Origin: Rusavskia elegans
Taxonomy: Eukaryota; Ascomycota; Lecanoromycetes; Teloschistales; Teloschistaceae
NCBI GenBank assembly: GCA_011316305.1
Contig: SAUG01000058.1
Coordinates: 310,001 to 374,000, forward strand
DNA length: 64,000 nucleotides
Direction of reading: 5' to 3'
The notes under the pieces are model-generated. The model was not told the DNA's origin and made no database searches. It saw only the letters and a program-made list of their open reading frames with translations. A program made the position numbers and the translations under genes. Positions 12,308-21,300 of this stretch are shown piece by piece. Each line of letters opens with the position of its first letter. Within the stretch, counting starts at the first letter, position 1.

Positions 12308-14233
12308 TCATTCAAGCTCGTATATAAAGTTATCTCGGATGAACTGTGCCCGCTGGAGACATTCCAACCGACTGATCCGCGAAGTCACGGAGAAATTGGC
12401 AATCCACCAGAGTGACCGCGCAGATGGCCCCTCAAGAATCTCGCCACCCTTCAGATACGTATCGTAGTCGGGCACATGCTGTCGCAACTCCGGATGGCAC
12501 CGGAAAAGATCTGCTCCAGCGTCCTCCGTTTTCATGATACCTGCTCGTGTCTGAGGGATTATCAGGATACAGAGATGAAACTGCGGCCCGTCCCGGAACG
12601 GTCTGGACAGTGCTTGTATTCGATGATGTTCATTGGATCCGAGACAGAGAAGGATGCGTAGGGCATAGTAGTCTACGCCATGTGTCAGCATGACCGCGAC
12701 GGATTCGAGATACCCTGGTGGGCGGGCGTTGATCTCATGCAGGTAGATACTCCGTTCCTTCGCCTGTCCCTCTTTCTTCTTTTCCATATCCAGAATGCCA
12801 TGACGATCAGTGTAATGCATAGAGGAATGACGTACTCGGGCCTCGCAATGGAAGACCCCTGATGTGAACCCTTGACGAAGAATGCTACTGCGTAGGGATT
12901 CGCACAGAAGGTGGATATCGTCTGGAGGCAGTTTTGAAGGCAACACGACCTGTGTCTCCTGGAAATTAGCCTCCATCCCCGCACCTGGGACATCGCCCTT
13001 TGTTGGGAAGTCATCTTCGATGTCGAAATAGACCATCTGCCCATTAAGGAGCACGATGTTTGCGTCGACTTCGGGCCCCTCGACGTAAGGCTCGATAACC
13101 ACGCCGACGCTCGGGCTAGCTGCATCGGCATGCCTCTCGGATGCTCTTCGAACAGCCTCTACAAGCTCTTTCTTATCTGAGACTTTGGAAACGCAGTCAC
13201 TGTTCCAGCCTAAAGAGGGTTTGACCACCAGGGGAAATACGAGGAGCTGCCCTCTTTCACTGCCCAACAACGATGAAAGTTCCGCGGCGCTGGACAGAGT
13301 GAGCGACTCGCTAGCATCATCCTCCAACATGCGTGTTTTCGCTTTGTCGCCAGCGTTCTGGTATGCTGTGCATGGTTCCGTGGGTAAATCCAGAATCTCG
13401 CACGCTTTAGCCACGCCAGGTAAGCGAACGTCGCTAATGGTCATCAGACCATCAACTGGATACTTGTAGGACCGAACGGCATCGACGATCCGTTGGGTGA
13501 AGCCTCCGTCGACCTCGATGCTCACCGGGATGAAAGCTTCGCGGAGGTGTGCATAGGGTCCATGGTCAGCTTCGAGCCAGTGGCCAGGGTTCTCAATCAT
13601 TACAATAGAAACCCCCAACGCTCGAGCGGCTTCATACGCTCGTCGACTGACACCGATGTTCTCGCGACCTTGGACCCATGCGATCCTCCGATGAGGAATG
13701 GGATCAATATGCAGCCATGGGAATGAGAAGCGGCTCTTGAATTCACCATTCAGTCGGAAGGACGCAGCCTCCCAGTCTCCCACCTCAAGAATATGCCCCA
13801 GCAAGCCACCAATAGCGTAGCTCAGCACCTCGTTCAACTGGCCCGGGTTCACATGTCGAAACGCTACATGGGGAACAGCATTGCGCGGAGCGATGAAGGT
13901 CTCGACTCGCTCAACCCCAGCACAACATTCCAGCCTCTGCAAGAGAAAGTCGTTCCGAACAAGATAGCCCCGTGCGCATGAAAAGACCAATCTAATCAAT
14001 TTGGGATTTCGAGCTTCAGCAATCGTTGTCATGCAATTGCTGAGGAATAAAGAAGATGGACAGTTGGGCAAGTCAAGCTTCAGCGTACTCGGAGTTTTGT
14101 CACCGCCGTTCTTCAAAGCATTAGACTCGGCAGGCCGTATGGCCATGTCGAGAACCCAATAATGGGGCCATGTATCGGATTCAGCACGACAAGCATCGTT
14201 TGGGAATTCGGCCGATCTGGTGTCGATATTCAC
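12308..14233 (-). CDS. ATP-grasp ligase (carnosine-synthase/amino-acid-ligase-like)
   Basis: Probable ATP-dependent carboxylate-amine ligase that activates a carboxylate as acyl phosphate and joins it to an amine. Single 641-aa frame, no introns. A variable N-terminal domain (1-160) leads to a pre-ATP-grasp fold with VSRRAYEAARALGVSIVMIE (195-214) and an LMTISDVRLPGVAKA segment. The ATP-grasp fold follows: FPLVVKPSLGWNS with the nucleotide-binding Lys338, VVIEPYVEGPEVDANI (378-393), and the metal-binding HEINARPPGYLES motif (499-511), where Glu500 and Asn502 are the expected Mg ligands. All core residues are present, so it should be active. It is divergent from a PLP enzyme across 817 bp, with a POT transporter beyond. 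Substrates cannot be read from sequence. Biotin carboxylase or D-Ala ligase is unlikely given the N-terminal architecture. Confidence 0.85.
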   Translation of the reverse strand: MNIDTRSAEFPNDACRAESDTWPHYWVLDMAIRPAESNALKNGGDKTPSTLKLDLPNCPSSLFLSNCMTTIAEARNPKLIRLVFSCARGYLVRNDFLLQRLECCAGVERVETFIAPRNAVPHVAFRHVNPGQLNEVLSYAIGGLLGHILEVGDWEAASFRLNGEFKSRFSFPWLHIDPIPHRRIAWVQGRENIGVSRRAYEAARALGVSIVMIENPGHWLEADHGPYAHLREAFIPVSIEVDGGFTQRIVDAVRSYKYPVDGLMTISDVRLPGVAKACEILDLPTEPCTAYQNAGDKAKTRMLEDDASESLTLSSAAELSSLLGSERGQLLVFPLVVKPSLGWNSDCVSKVSDKKELVEAVRRASERHADAASPSVGVVIEPYVEGPEVDANIVLLNGQMVYFDIEDDFPTKGDVPGAGMEANFQETQVVLPSKLPPDDIHLLCESLRSSILRQGFTSGVFHCEARVRHSSMHYTDRHGILDMEKKKEGQAKERSIYLHEINARPPGYLESVAVMLTHGVDYYALRILLCLGSNEHHRIQALSRPFRDGPQFHLCILIIPQTRAGIMKTEDAGADLFRCHPELRQHVPDYDTYLKGGEILEGPSARSLWWIANFSVTSRISRLECLQRAQFIRDNFIYELE

Positions 14234-15050
14234 TAGCTATTGTCAGATATGATAGGGTAGTATCCGCAGAGATGTCGACCTTGAAGAAAGTCATTCGTAT
14301 TTGGCAAGCATACGCTTAAGACGGCACTTTGTCGTGCCATGGACGATGGAAATCAGCTACTCCGCTAGCCCCTCTCAAGTTGTCACACTCCTGTCGAGCT
14401 GAGGCGGGAGTCGTTTCGATGGGATTATAAAGAAAGCCGTGCGCGCATCCAAGGGAGAAAGCTAGAAAGGTTGATCAATTTCTGCGTCGATCCACTCGAT
14501 CGTAAACGTGAGTGCTGCTGAACGTTATTTGAATGCGACAGCGAGTTGGCCTTGTACCAAAACGAGTATGGAGAACGAAAAGACTAACCAACAGCTAACA
14601 TGCAGTCTAGATCATTTCGTCGACTAAGGTAAGGCACTCTTCATTGGCGGCGCTGCAAACGACAGGGGCGTTAATAGTACTGATCGTCTCGCCCGCAGCA
14701 ACAAGATTTCTCTTCCCATCCCAGAAAGTATCCCGGCTACACAAGCACGGCCGTTGCCTATATCTTTACGCAAAAGCTTTTGTAACGATGGCGAGTGAGA
14801 ACCAAGATGTCAGCTGCGTGTTGGAAAGTCGTCTCGCAGACCAAGCTTTGTGAACCAAAGTGGCGATCAATGGTTGTAGCGAAATGTAACGTGTACCGGC
14901 CTGGCTAGCGGTTGTGCATGCAGGAGGTGAGCAAGTTTGAGCGAATAAAGCTCGGGGAGCACCGTGGTCGTTGGGTACCACGTAAAGTGTGCCAGTCCAT
15001 ACATACCTGTGCCGGCTGACACAACGGCGACCGTTTGCATCAAGGAAAAC
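14234..15050. promoter_or_regulatory. Shared divergent promoter region of the ATP-grasp and PLP-enzyme genes
   Basis: 817 bp between divergent starts. A TATA-like TTATAAAG on the plus strand lies at 14426-14433, suitable for a long 5' leader of the PLP gene. A 16-bp motif at 14928-14943 recurs upstream of the POT gene. Short frames here have no family features. Confidence 0.45.
14928..14943 (+). promoter_or_regulatory. Candidate cluster cis-element, copy 1 (TGAGCAAGTTTGAGCG)
   Basis: 15 of 16 bases match 17093-17108 in the same orientation. It lies about 108 bp upstream of the PLP-enzyme start. The half sites TGAGC-N5-TGAGC suggest a direct-repeat binding site. A TGCATGC element lies just upstream in both copies. 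Statistical significance was not tested. Confidence 0.35.
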
Positions 15051-16903
15051 ATGGGGCAAGGCGAAGACCTCAATGTCTTTAGCGGTGCTGATTCAGTTTC
15101 ACGATACTTTGATCCAGACAATCTACCACTGCTTCCGTTGGTGGAGATACCCTCCAAGTTGAACCCTCTGCGAAACGAGAAGGTGAGAATCTATGCGAAG
15201 ATGCTCACGGCTCATCCGGCTCTCAATGTCAAGGCGCTTCCAGGTAGCCACAAAAGCCTTGTCCAATATTCGAGTCGTTGAGCAATTCGCTGAGATAGTG
15301 TCGACAGCAATGTTCATGCTACGCCATGAACCCTCCGCAGCTTCCAAGTCAATTGTCGAGGCAAGCTCTGGCTCCACAGTCCTGTCTTTGGCAATGGCAG
15401 CCCGCGCACTGTATGGTAATGACAACGTGTGTGCCTATGTCACAAACAAGAAGCAACCCGATCAGCTACGCTTGCTTCGACTGTTTGGCCTCAAAGTGTG
15501 AGCAATCACGTTGATCCAAGTGTCACGATGCTGAGGAAATTAGCGCTCTCTATGGGGGATTAGCCCAGCAAGAGCCCCATGACCCGAAAGGGATCATGTC
15601 GAGGCTGCGACGGCTGGCCGAAGCAGACGAAAATGTTTGTTACCTGGGGCAGTACGACAACGATCATGTCAGTGGGCCTGCGCGCAGGCGTATCCAGTCG
15701 AAGCTTACGCTTCTAGAATTGGAAATCGCATGAACGCTGGACAGGAACACAAATTTGGAAGCAGATCCCGAAAATCAATGTGGTCTGCACGACCGTCGGA
15801 ACAGGAGGTACAATTCCTGATGGAGCAATTCCACAGCTTCGACATTGACAATACACAGGTTGCATAACCGGCACAGGGGTTTATTTGAAATCCCAAAACC
15901 CGTCGATCAGGGTCGTAGGGTAAGCTTCAGCAACTCTGATGGGATTATCTCATGGCTGATCATCGTGTCAAGTGTATGCAACGTTTTTGGCGATCCGACG
16001 CCCGGCCCGAGACATTTTCCAGGTTTCGAGAGCAGTACTTTCCCTTGGAGAGAAACCATCGACGACTTTGAGGAAGTGTCTTCGGTCGCTTCATACAGTA
16101 TGTCGATGCAGCTCTGCCGAGAGGGTATTGTGGCCGGACCCTCGTCCGGAGAAGGGCTTTGCGGCTTGATTCAGTATCTAGAGAAAATGCGTACCTCGGG
16201 GAGACTCTCAGAGCTCTCGGACACCGAAACAGGGGAGATTTCATGTGTGTTCATATGCTGCGATCTTCCGTATCAGTATCTGGACGGCTACTTCGACCGG
16301 CTGCCGGAAAGTCAATTCCCTCCAATAATCAACCAGGTACTTGGCCAATCTGAGCGACAGACCTACCGAACTGACAACGGCTCGCAGGTTTTACTCAGCT
16401 GTGACCAGGACAAGTACAGCGAGAGCTGGATTCTCAGCACCAGACAGGCGGCACGAATGCTCTCTTGTAGCGCCCAGCGGAAGCAGCGACTACGAGAGTG
16501 CAAGCGCCGATCTTATCAGGCTCGAGTAGCAGATGACAACAAGCGAACGTCAGGGACTAGGTTCCTGGACTTACGCCAGCGTGACGACTTTGAGACGGAA
16601 CACATCCCCCAGTCAATGAGCAGCCCACTCAAGGGCCTGACCCCAACAACACGCGATCTATTTGGGGATCCAGATACCTTGCACATGATTTGGACGGGAC
16701 TCCAGACGAAGTTCGAGAAAGGCGAGAAGGTATTAAGCCTCAAAAAGCAGCCGATTGTTATTCTTTGTTATGATGGAGACACTTCGCAGACGGCAACGTC
16801 CATCCTCCGCGCGAAAGGCTATACAGCTTTCAGTGTCTGTGGTGGCTTCTCTGCATTGAGAAGAGTCACACCGACCAGCAAGTTTAGTGATGGAGATGAT
16901 TAA
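15051..16903 (+). CDS. PLP-dependent beta-substituting enzyme (cysteine-synthase superfamily) fused to a C-terminal rhodanese domain
   Basis: Six exons: 15051-15243, 15308-15497, 15544-15667, 15717-15807, 15859-15919 and 15973-16903. The introns are 46-64 bp, all GT-AG, and phases close to give 529 aa. The start MGQGEDLNVFSG matches the usual family N-terminus. Fold-type II PLP features are the lysine segment HPALNVKALPA (Schiff-base Lys), the substrate loop EASSGST and the phosphate loop TVGTGGCITGTG. The C-terminal about 120 residues form a rhodanese-like domain: FLDLRQRDDFETEHIPQS, then CYDGDTSQTA with its active-site Cys, then FSVCGGFSAL. This suggests an enzyme that forms or cleaves a beta-substituted amino acid with sulfur handling coupled in the same chain. 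Divergent from the ATP-grasp gene and followed 431 bp later by a peptide transporter. The exact reaction (cysteine-, cystathionine- or 2,3-diaminopropionate-type) cannot be decided here. Confidence 0.85.
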
Positions 16904-17334
16904 ACTAGAAAGGGCGTATTCCAAGCCAGTTGGGATCTACAGAATTGACTGACCTGCACGGAAGACTCACGTGATTCAAGATCGGCATAAGAAGGCAACT
17001 CTGGGCGACGAGATGCGTGTTGAAGAGCTAAGGTCGTGGTGCATGCATACTGTAGCGGCTGACCGGCTCCTAAGCCGCTGCAATGCAACCACTGAGCGAG
17101 TTTGAGCGCGTTCTGCAAAGAGATTCGGGTGTGGGGGTCCAAATGACAAGCCGGTACAACAGTAGCTAAGGTACTCTAACACACACTGACTGCTCGGGTC
17201 CTGGGCAGCACCATTGACGCCAAGCCAGCCGTGGAAACGGCCAGTCAGTCTGTTGACTGAAAATGGGTTCTTTTCGATGGTGATCAGGTTGTGGTGGATT
17301 AAAGCGTACGAGCGAGTCTCTTCAAGAACCAAGG
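16904..17334. promoter_or_regulatory. Intergenic between PLP enzyme and POT transporter
   Basis: 431 bp with the second copy of the 16-bp motif (17093-17108) and a TGCATGC at about 17040. Minus-strand frames across it look like chance. Confidence 0.4.
17093..17108 (+). promoter_or_regulatory. Candidate cluster cis-element, copy 2 (TGAGCGAGTTTGAGCG)
   Basis: Differs from copy 1 at one base; same orientation; about 227 bp upstream of the POT start. It supports coordinated control of the two plus-strand cluster genes, by inference only. Confidence 0.35.
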
Positions 17335-19399
17335 ATGATCTACTCAGAAGCAGTAGACGCTCGACCCGGCGTTGCTGCGGACAAGGAGAACATCACCCGG
17401 TCTGATCCAACATCCAACTCGATCGCTGCGGAAACGGAGAAAAGTGTCCCTCCTCATACTCTCGAATGGGGTGCATATCCCCGTGATGCTACGGAAGGAG
17501 AGATTGCGACCTTGCGACATGTTACCGATCGTATTCCTCCCGCTGCTTGGATCGTGATTCTTGCTGGAGCAGCCGAGCGAGCTACATATTTCGGCGTAAT
17601 CGCACCATGGCGTCTGTGGAGTTCCAGCTTCTCTGAAATGGCCGTGTAGACCCAAGACTGACATGTTGCAGAGAATTACATGCAAAACCCTCGTGGAGCA
17701 GCGATACCTGGAGCGCTTGGGCTCGGTCAGTCAATGGCGACCAATATCTTCAATGCCTTCTTCCTCTTCTCTTTCCTCACCCCGATGGCTTTCGCGTTGC
17801 TGTCGGATATCTATAGCGGGAGGTACAAGTCGCTCATCGCCGGTCTTGCGTATGTAAGATCTACGTTCTGTGTAGGAAATCTGCAGCGAGGCTAAAGCCT
17901 GTGCATAGGATATACTTGGTGGGTTGTCTATTGCTGCTCCTGACATCGTTGCCAGTAGCATTAGACCATGGAGCAGGGCTTCCAGGGTTGGTCCTGGCAA
18001 TGATCTTTATCGGCCTCGGTGCTGGATGTATCCGGGCGACCTATTTTCCTTTTCTAGGTAAACCTGCCTGCTCTTGCATCGCCGAATACGTCGCTCATTC
18101 GTTTCCCAGGTGACCAATACATTCAGAAGAAGCCGCAACTTTTGCGGCAAAAGAACGGTGAACATGTCATCGTGGATGGCACTCGCACGTTGCAGCTTCT
18201 GTACAACCTCTATTACTGGTTTGTAACCGACGGAAAGCTTTCAAGTCATCCACCTATTGATTCATCCTCATTAGGTTCACGAACATAGCAGCATTATCGA
18301 CCATAGTCACCACATTCTTGGAGAAGGAAGTCGACTTTTGGGCTGCCTATGCGCTGTGCACAGTCTGCCTATTCGTGTCGATCGTGATCTTGATAGTTTT
18401 CGCCGAGCGGATCGGTACTTGCTCCTGTCTCTTGGGATGGTCTACGAGTATACTGACCCCGTGCTCCCAGTCAAGGTTGAGCCACAGGGAAATAACCTTC
18501 CTCTGGCGATCAAGGTTGGGCTCTGCGCCACTCGAAGCGGTTGGAAGCTTGATCATACGAAACAAGCATATCAGACGGTCCACCAAGGCGCAACAGTGCC
18601 ATGGAGTGACAAGTTTGTTGATGAACTCAAGCGCGGCCTCATGGCATGCCGAGTGATGTATGCTTGGTCCTCCCTTCCACAGGGTCGTAAGCAATCAAAC
18701 TGACCAATGGCCTGCAGAGTGTCCTATCTGATTTTCTACCTGTGCGTCAATCAGATGTTCAACAACCTGGTGTCCCAAGCCGGGCAGATGAACCTCCATG
18801 GAGTCCCCAACGACATGATCCAGGCCTTTTCCGGAGTGGCGTGCATTCTGATTGGCCCAGTGATCCAATACCTCTACAGCTTCTTGGCGAAACGAAGAAT
18901 AGCATTTGGGCCAATCGCGCGGATTGGAGTCGCCTTCGTCTTCTGCGGTGGCGCCATGGCCTATGCCGCCGGGGTGCAGAAGCTGATTTACAACACGAAA
19001 CCCTGCTACGATCGACCGAGGGCTTGCCCGGCCTCGGAGGATGGCCGATTACCCAACGACATCAACGTGTGGGTACAGATACCCGTCTACTTTGTCCTGG
19101 CGGTCGGCGAGATCTTCGGATTTGTGACGGCCAGTGAGTACGCGTATAGCAAGGCGCCGCAGGACATGAAGACGATTGTGCAAGCGTTGGTCCAGTTGAC
19201 AGCTTGCGTGGGGAGCGCGTTGGGGATGGCACTCAGTCCTGTGGCCAAGGATCCAGATGTGCTCATCATGTATGCGTGTATTGCTGGGGTCATGGTACTC
19301 GCTGCGGTGCTCTTCTATTGGAGGTTCGAGAAGTATGACAAGATCGACGAGGAGATGAACCAGATGGACTTCCAAGAGACGGTCGAGAGCGCCAGGTAG
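17335..19399 (+). CDS. POT/PTR2-family proton-coupled oligopeptide transporter
   Basis: Plasma-membrane di/tripeptide:H+ symporter family (MFS superfamily). Seven exons: 17335-17611, 17672-17849, 17909-18057, 18110-18218, 18275-18414, 18471-18657 and 18718-19399. The introns are 52-60 bp and the total is 573 aa. Family signatures include AAERATYFGVIAPW...NYMQNPRG, the FFLFSFLTPMAFALLSDIYSGRYKS loop, FIGLGAGCIRATYFPFLGDQY and VNQMFNNLVSQAGQM. About 12 hydrophobic segments are spread along the chain. Intron 1 has the unusual donor GTCTGT. Intron 6 is flanked by near-identical copies of the codons for MACRV. Its position beside the ATP-grasp and PLP genes suggests it moves the locus product or a precursor. 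Canonical PTR2 peptide uptake is the alternative. Confidence 0.88.
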
Positions 19400-20321
19400 G
19401 GGGTGCATTCTCACTATTGGACATTCTGTTGTAGAGCATCAACGGCCGGTGGAAAGCCGAGGTCAACTCTATGCTAGGAATACTTCCACTGACCGTCCAG
19501 GGGTACGACTGTATCCTCATTGGTGAAGGAGTTTCAAGAGCAGCCGATACCTCGATGAAGGATATCGTTGTAACGACTGCTCGAACATGGCTGTGTTGTT
19601 GCTACAGTCAACCCTACCTACAGCGATTATGGATACAGCGATAACTGGTTGGCAGCGATCTATCAGAGCCTTTGGAAAAGCCACATCGTTAGGAAGGGTT
19701 GACTATAGAGCCGAGGGAACACGCTAGCATACGAAAGGGTGTCGTTGTACTCTTCCTTTGAAGGCTCCCTCAACGGTACTCGTGGTGGAACATGGGTGAA
19801 TCTGCAAACCCCCACCACAATGTCAGGATACGGGTTTGCACCGGCCCAAAAAGGTTCCAATGGCTCTCTAATGTGCTCAACCAATGCACCTGGTTCGTAA
19901 TGGAAAGCATACCCGGTGCCAAGGTACCAACACGGTGCCATGGGATGACAACGGGTTTTCCCCCCTTAGGCTTGTCAACAAGGTACCTTACTTTCCTCTG
20001 ACATTATGTACTCTACTTACGATCGGTAGGCATGTCGCTTCGCCAGACCGGTCTCATACCTTTACTAGCAGAGAGCAGTCAACAATCTTCAGGGTCAGGA
20101 TCCTCAGTTGATCATGTGGCTGCCGGTCTCACTTCCTCCCCCAGCCTTGTTATTCTCGACTTCACAACCGTGCTCTTCTCGTCAGTAACCCGCTTCAGAG
20201 AACCGCAAGCAGCTCCTGCGTCAAATCCCCTGCATCTCATTGAACAACATCTACCACTTTCTCTGAGGTCCCAGCTAGAGCCACCCAGCCAAACATTACC
20301 CCTTCTGCATGCCTACCGGCC
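19400..20321. other. Intergenic upstream of methyltransferase
   Basis: 922 bp; holds the methyltransferase promoter. A plus-strand frame (20032-20550) overlaps the methyltransferase in another phase and is treated as a shadow. No other feature seen. Confidence 0.4.
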
Positions 20322-21104
20322 ATGGAAGCCTCACCGCCTTCGAAACGTGCCATCTCCCAATACTCCACCACGAGCGATAAACTGGCCCAACGAGTCGCCA
20401 TCCTCTCCTACGACACGAACCCGCAGCCATGGTACTCCTGGCTTTCGTCTCGCCTCAACATCGCCGCTAACGACATCCTCGAAGTCGGTTCTGGCACCGG
20501 CGAACTATGGCGACACCTTGATTCCTCCCTCGCCAAAACAATCACTCTGACAGATTTCTCATCCGCAATGTGCGACAAACTACGAGAACTCCGATTGCAT
20601 GCTTTAACATCAACGACTGTCAAACAATGCGATGCCGCCTCCTTGCCCTTTGAAGACGCCACTTTCGATCTCGTGATAGCAAATCACATGCTCTACCACC
20701 TCGACTCCCCCGAAGCCGCCCTCCTCGAATTCTCCAGGGTCCTTCGACCAGGCGGACAGCTCTGGGTTTCGCTCAACGGCCGCGATCATATTGCAGAGCT
20801 ACTCGAGCTCGGGCAGGCGGTTGGTCGACCAAGTCCGATCCTCGGCGCCGCGCGCATCACCGCGGAAATGGCGCCGGGATTGCTGTCAAAGTATTTCAAG
20901 GACGTGGCGACGGAGCGATTCCCAGGCGACTTTGATGTGCCGGTCGCGGAGCCCGTGTTGGGGTATTTGGCTAGCTGGGGCGATGAAGTCATGACGGAGA
21001 AGCAGGAAGCGGACGCGAGAGCTCTGGTTGAGAAGAGAGTTGCGGAAGAGGGGAGTTTTAGGGTGAGGAAGAATATGGTGCTGTTCTCTGCAGTCAAGGC
21101 ATAG
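20322..21104 (+). CDS. Class I SAM-dependent methyltransferase (type 11/UbiE-like)
   Basis: Single-exon 260-aa small-molecule methyltransferase. Motif I is ILEVGSGTGELW (SAM glycine loop). The acidic residue after beta-2 is in LTDFSSAM, motif II is FDLVIANHMLYHL, and motif III is VLRPGGQLWVSLNG. There is no signal peptide or membrane segment, so it is cytosolic. The start at MEASPPSKRA sits just before the conserved region. It follows the POT gene by about 920 bp, so it may modify the cluster product, but this could be coincidence. Substrate unknown. Confidence 0.85.
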   Translation: MEASPPSKRAISQYSTTSDKLAQRVAILSYDTNPQPWYSWLSSRLNIAANDILEVGSGTGELWRHLDSSLAKTITLTDFSSAMCDKLRELRLHALTSTTVKQCDAASLPFEDATFDLVIANHMLYHLDSPEAALLEFSRVLRPGGQLWVSLNGRDHIAELLELGQAVGRPSPILGAARITAEMAPGLLSKYFKDVATERFPGDFDVPVAEPVLGYLASWGDEVMTEKQEADARALVEKRVAEEGSFRVRKNMVLFSAVKA

Positions 21105-21300
21105 CACTATCCCGCATGTTTGGGTCGGCCTGTTGTTGGGCTATTGAAATTTCTTGGGAGTAAAGGCCTGAATTAAGCAATCGTTGCTGGTTTTTTTCCC
21201 TGCTTGCTTGACATCACTATTTTCCAGCTGAGATGCACATCACCGTCTGCGGGGAAATAAATTCTGTGACATTCTCCCGGAAAACGGTATGATACAATCC

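Noticed and set aside
15241..15310. Apparent frameshift in the PLP enzyme after KALP, as if 13 bases had been inserted
   Set aside because: A normal 64-bp intron (15244-15307, GTAGCC...GACAG) restores the family sequence KALPAMFMLRHE, so the gene is intact.
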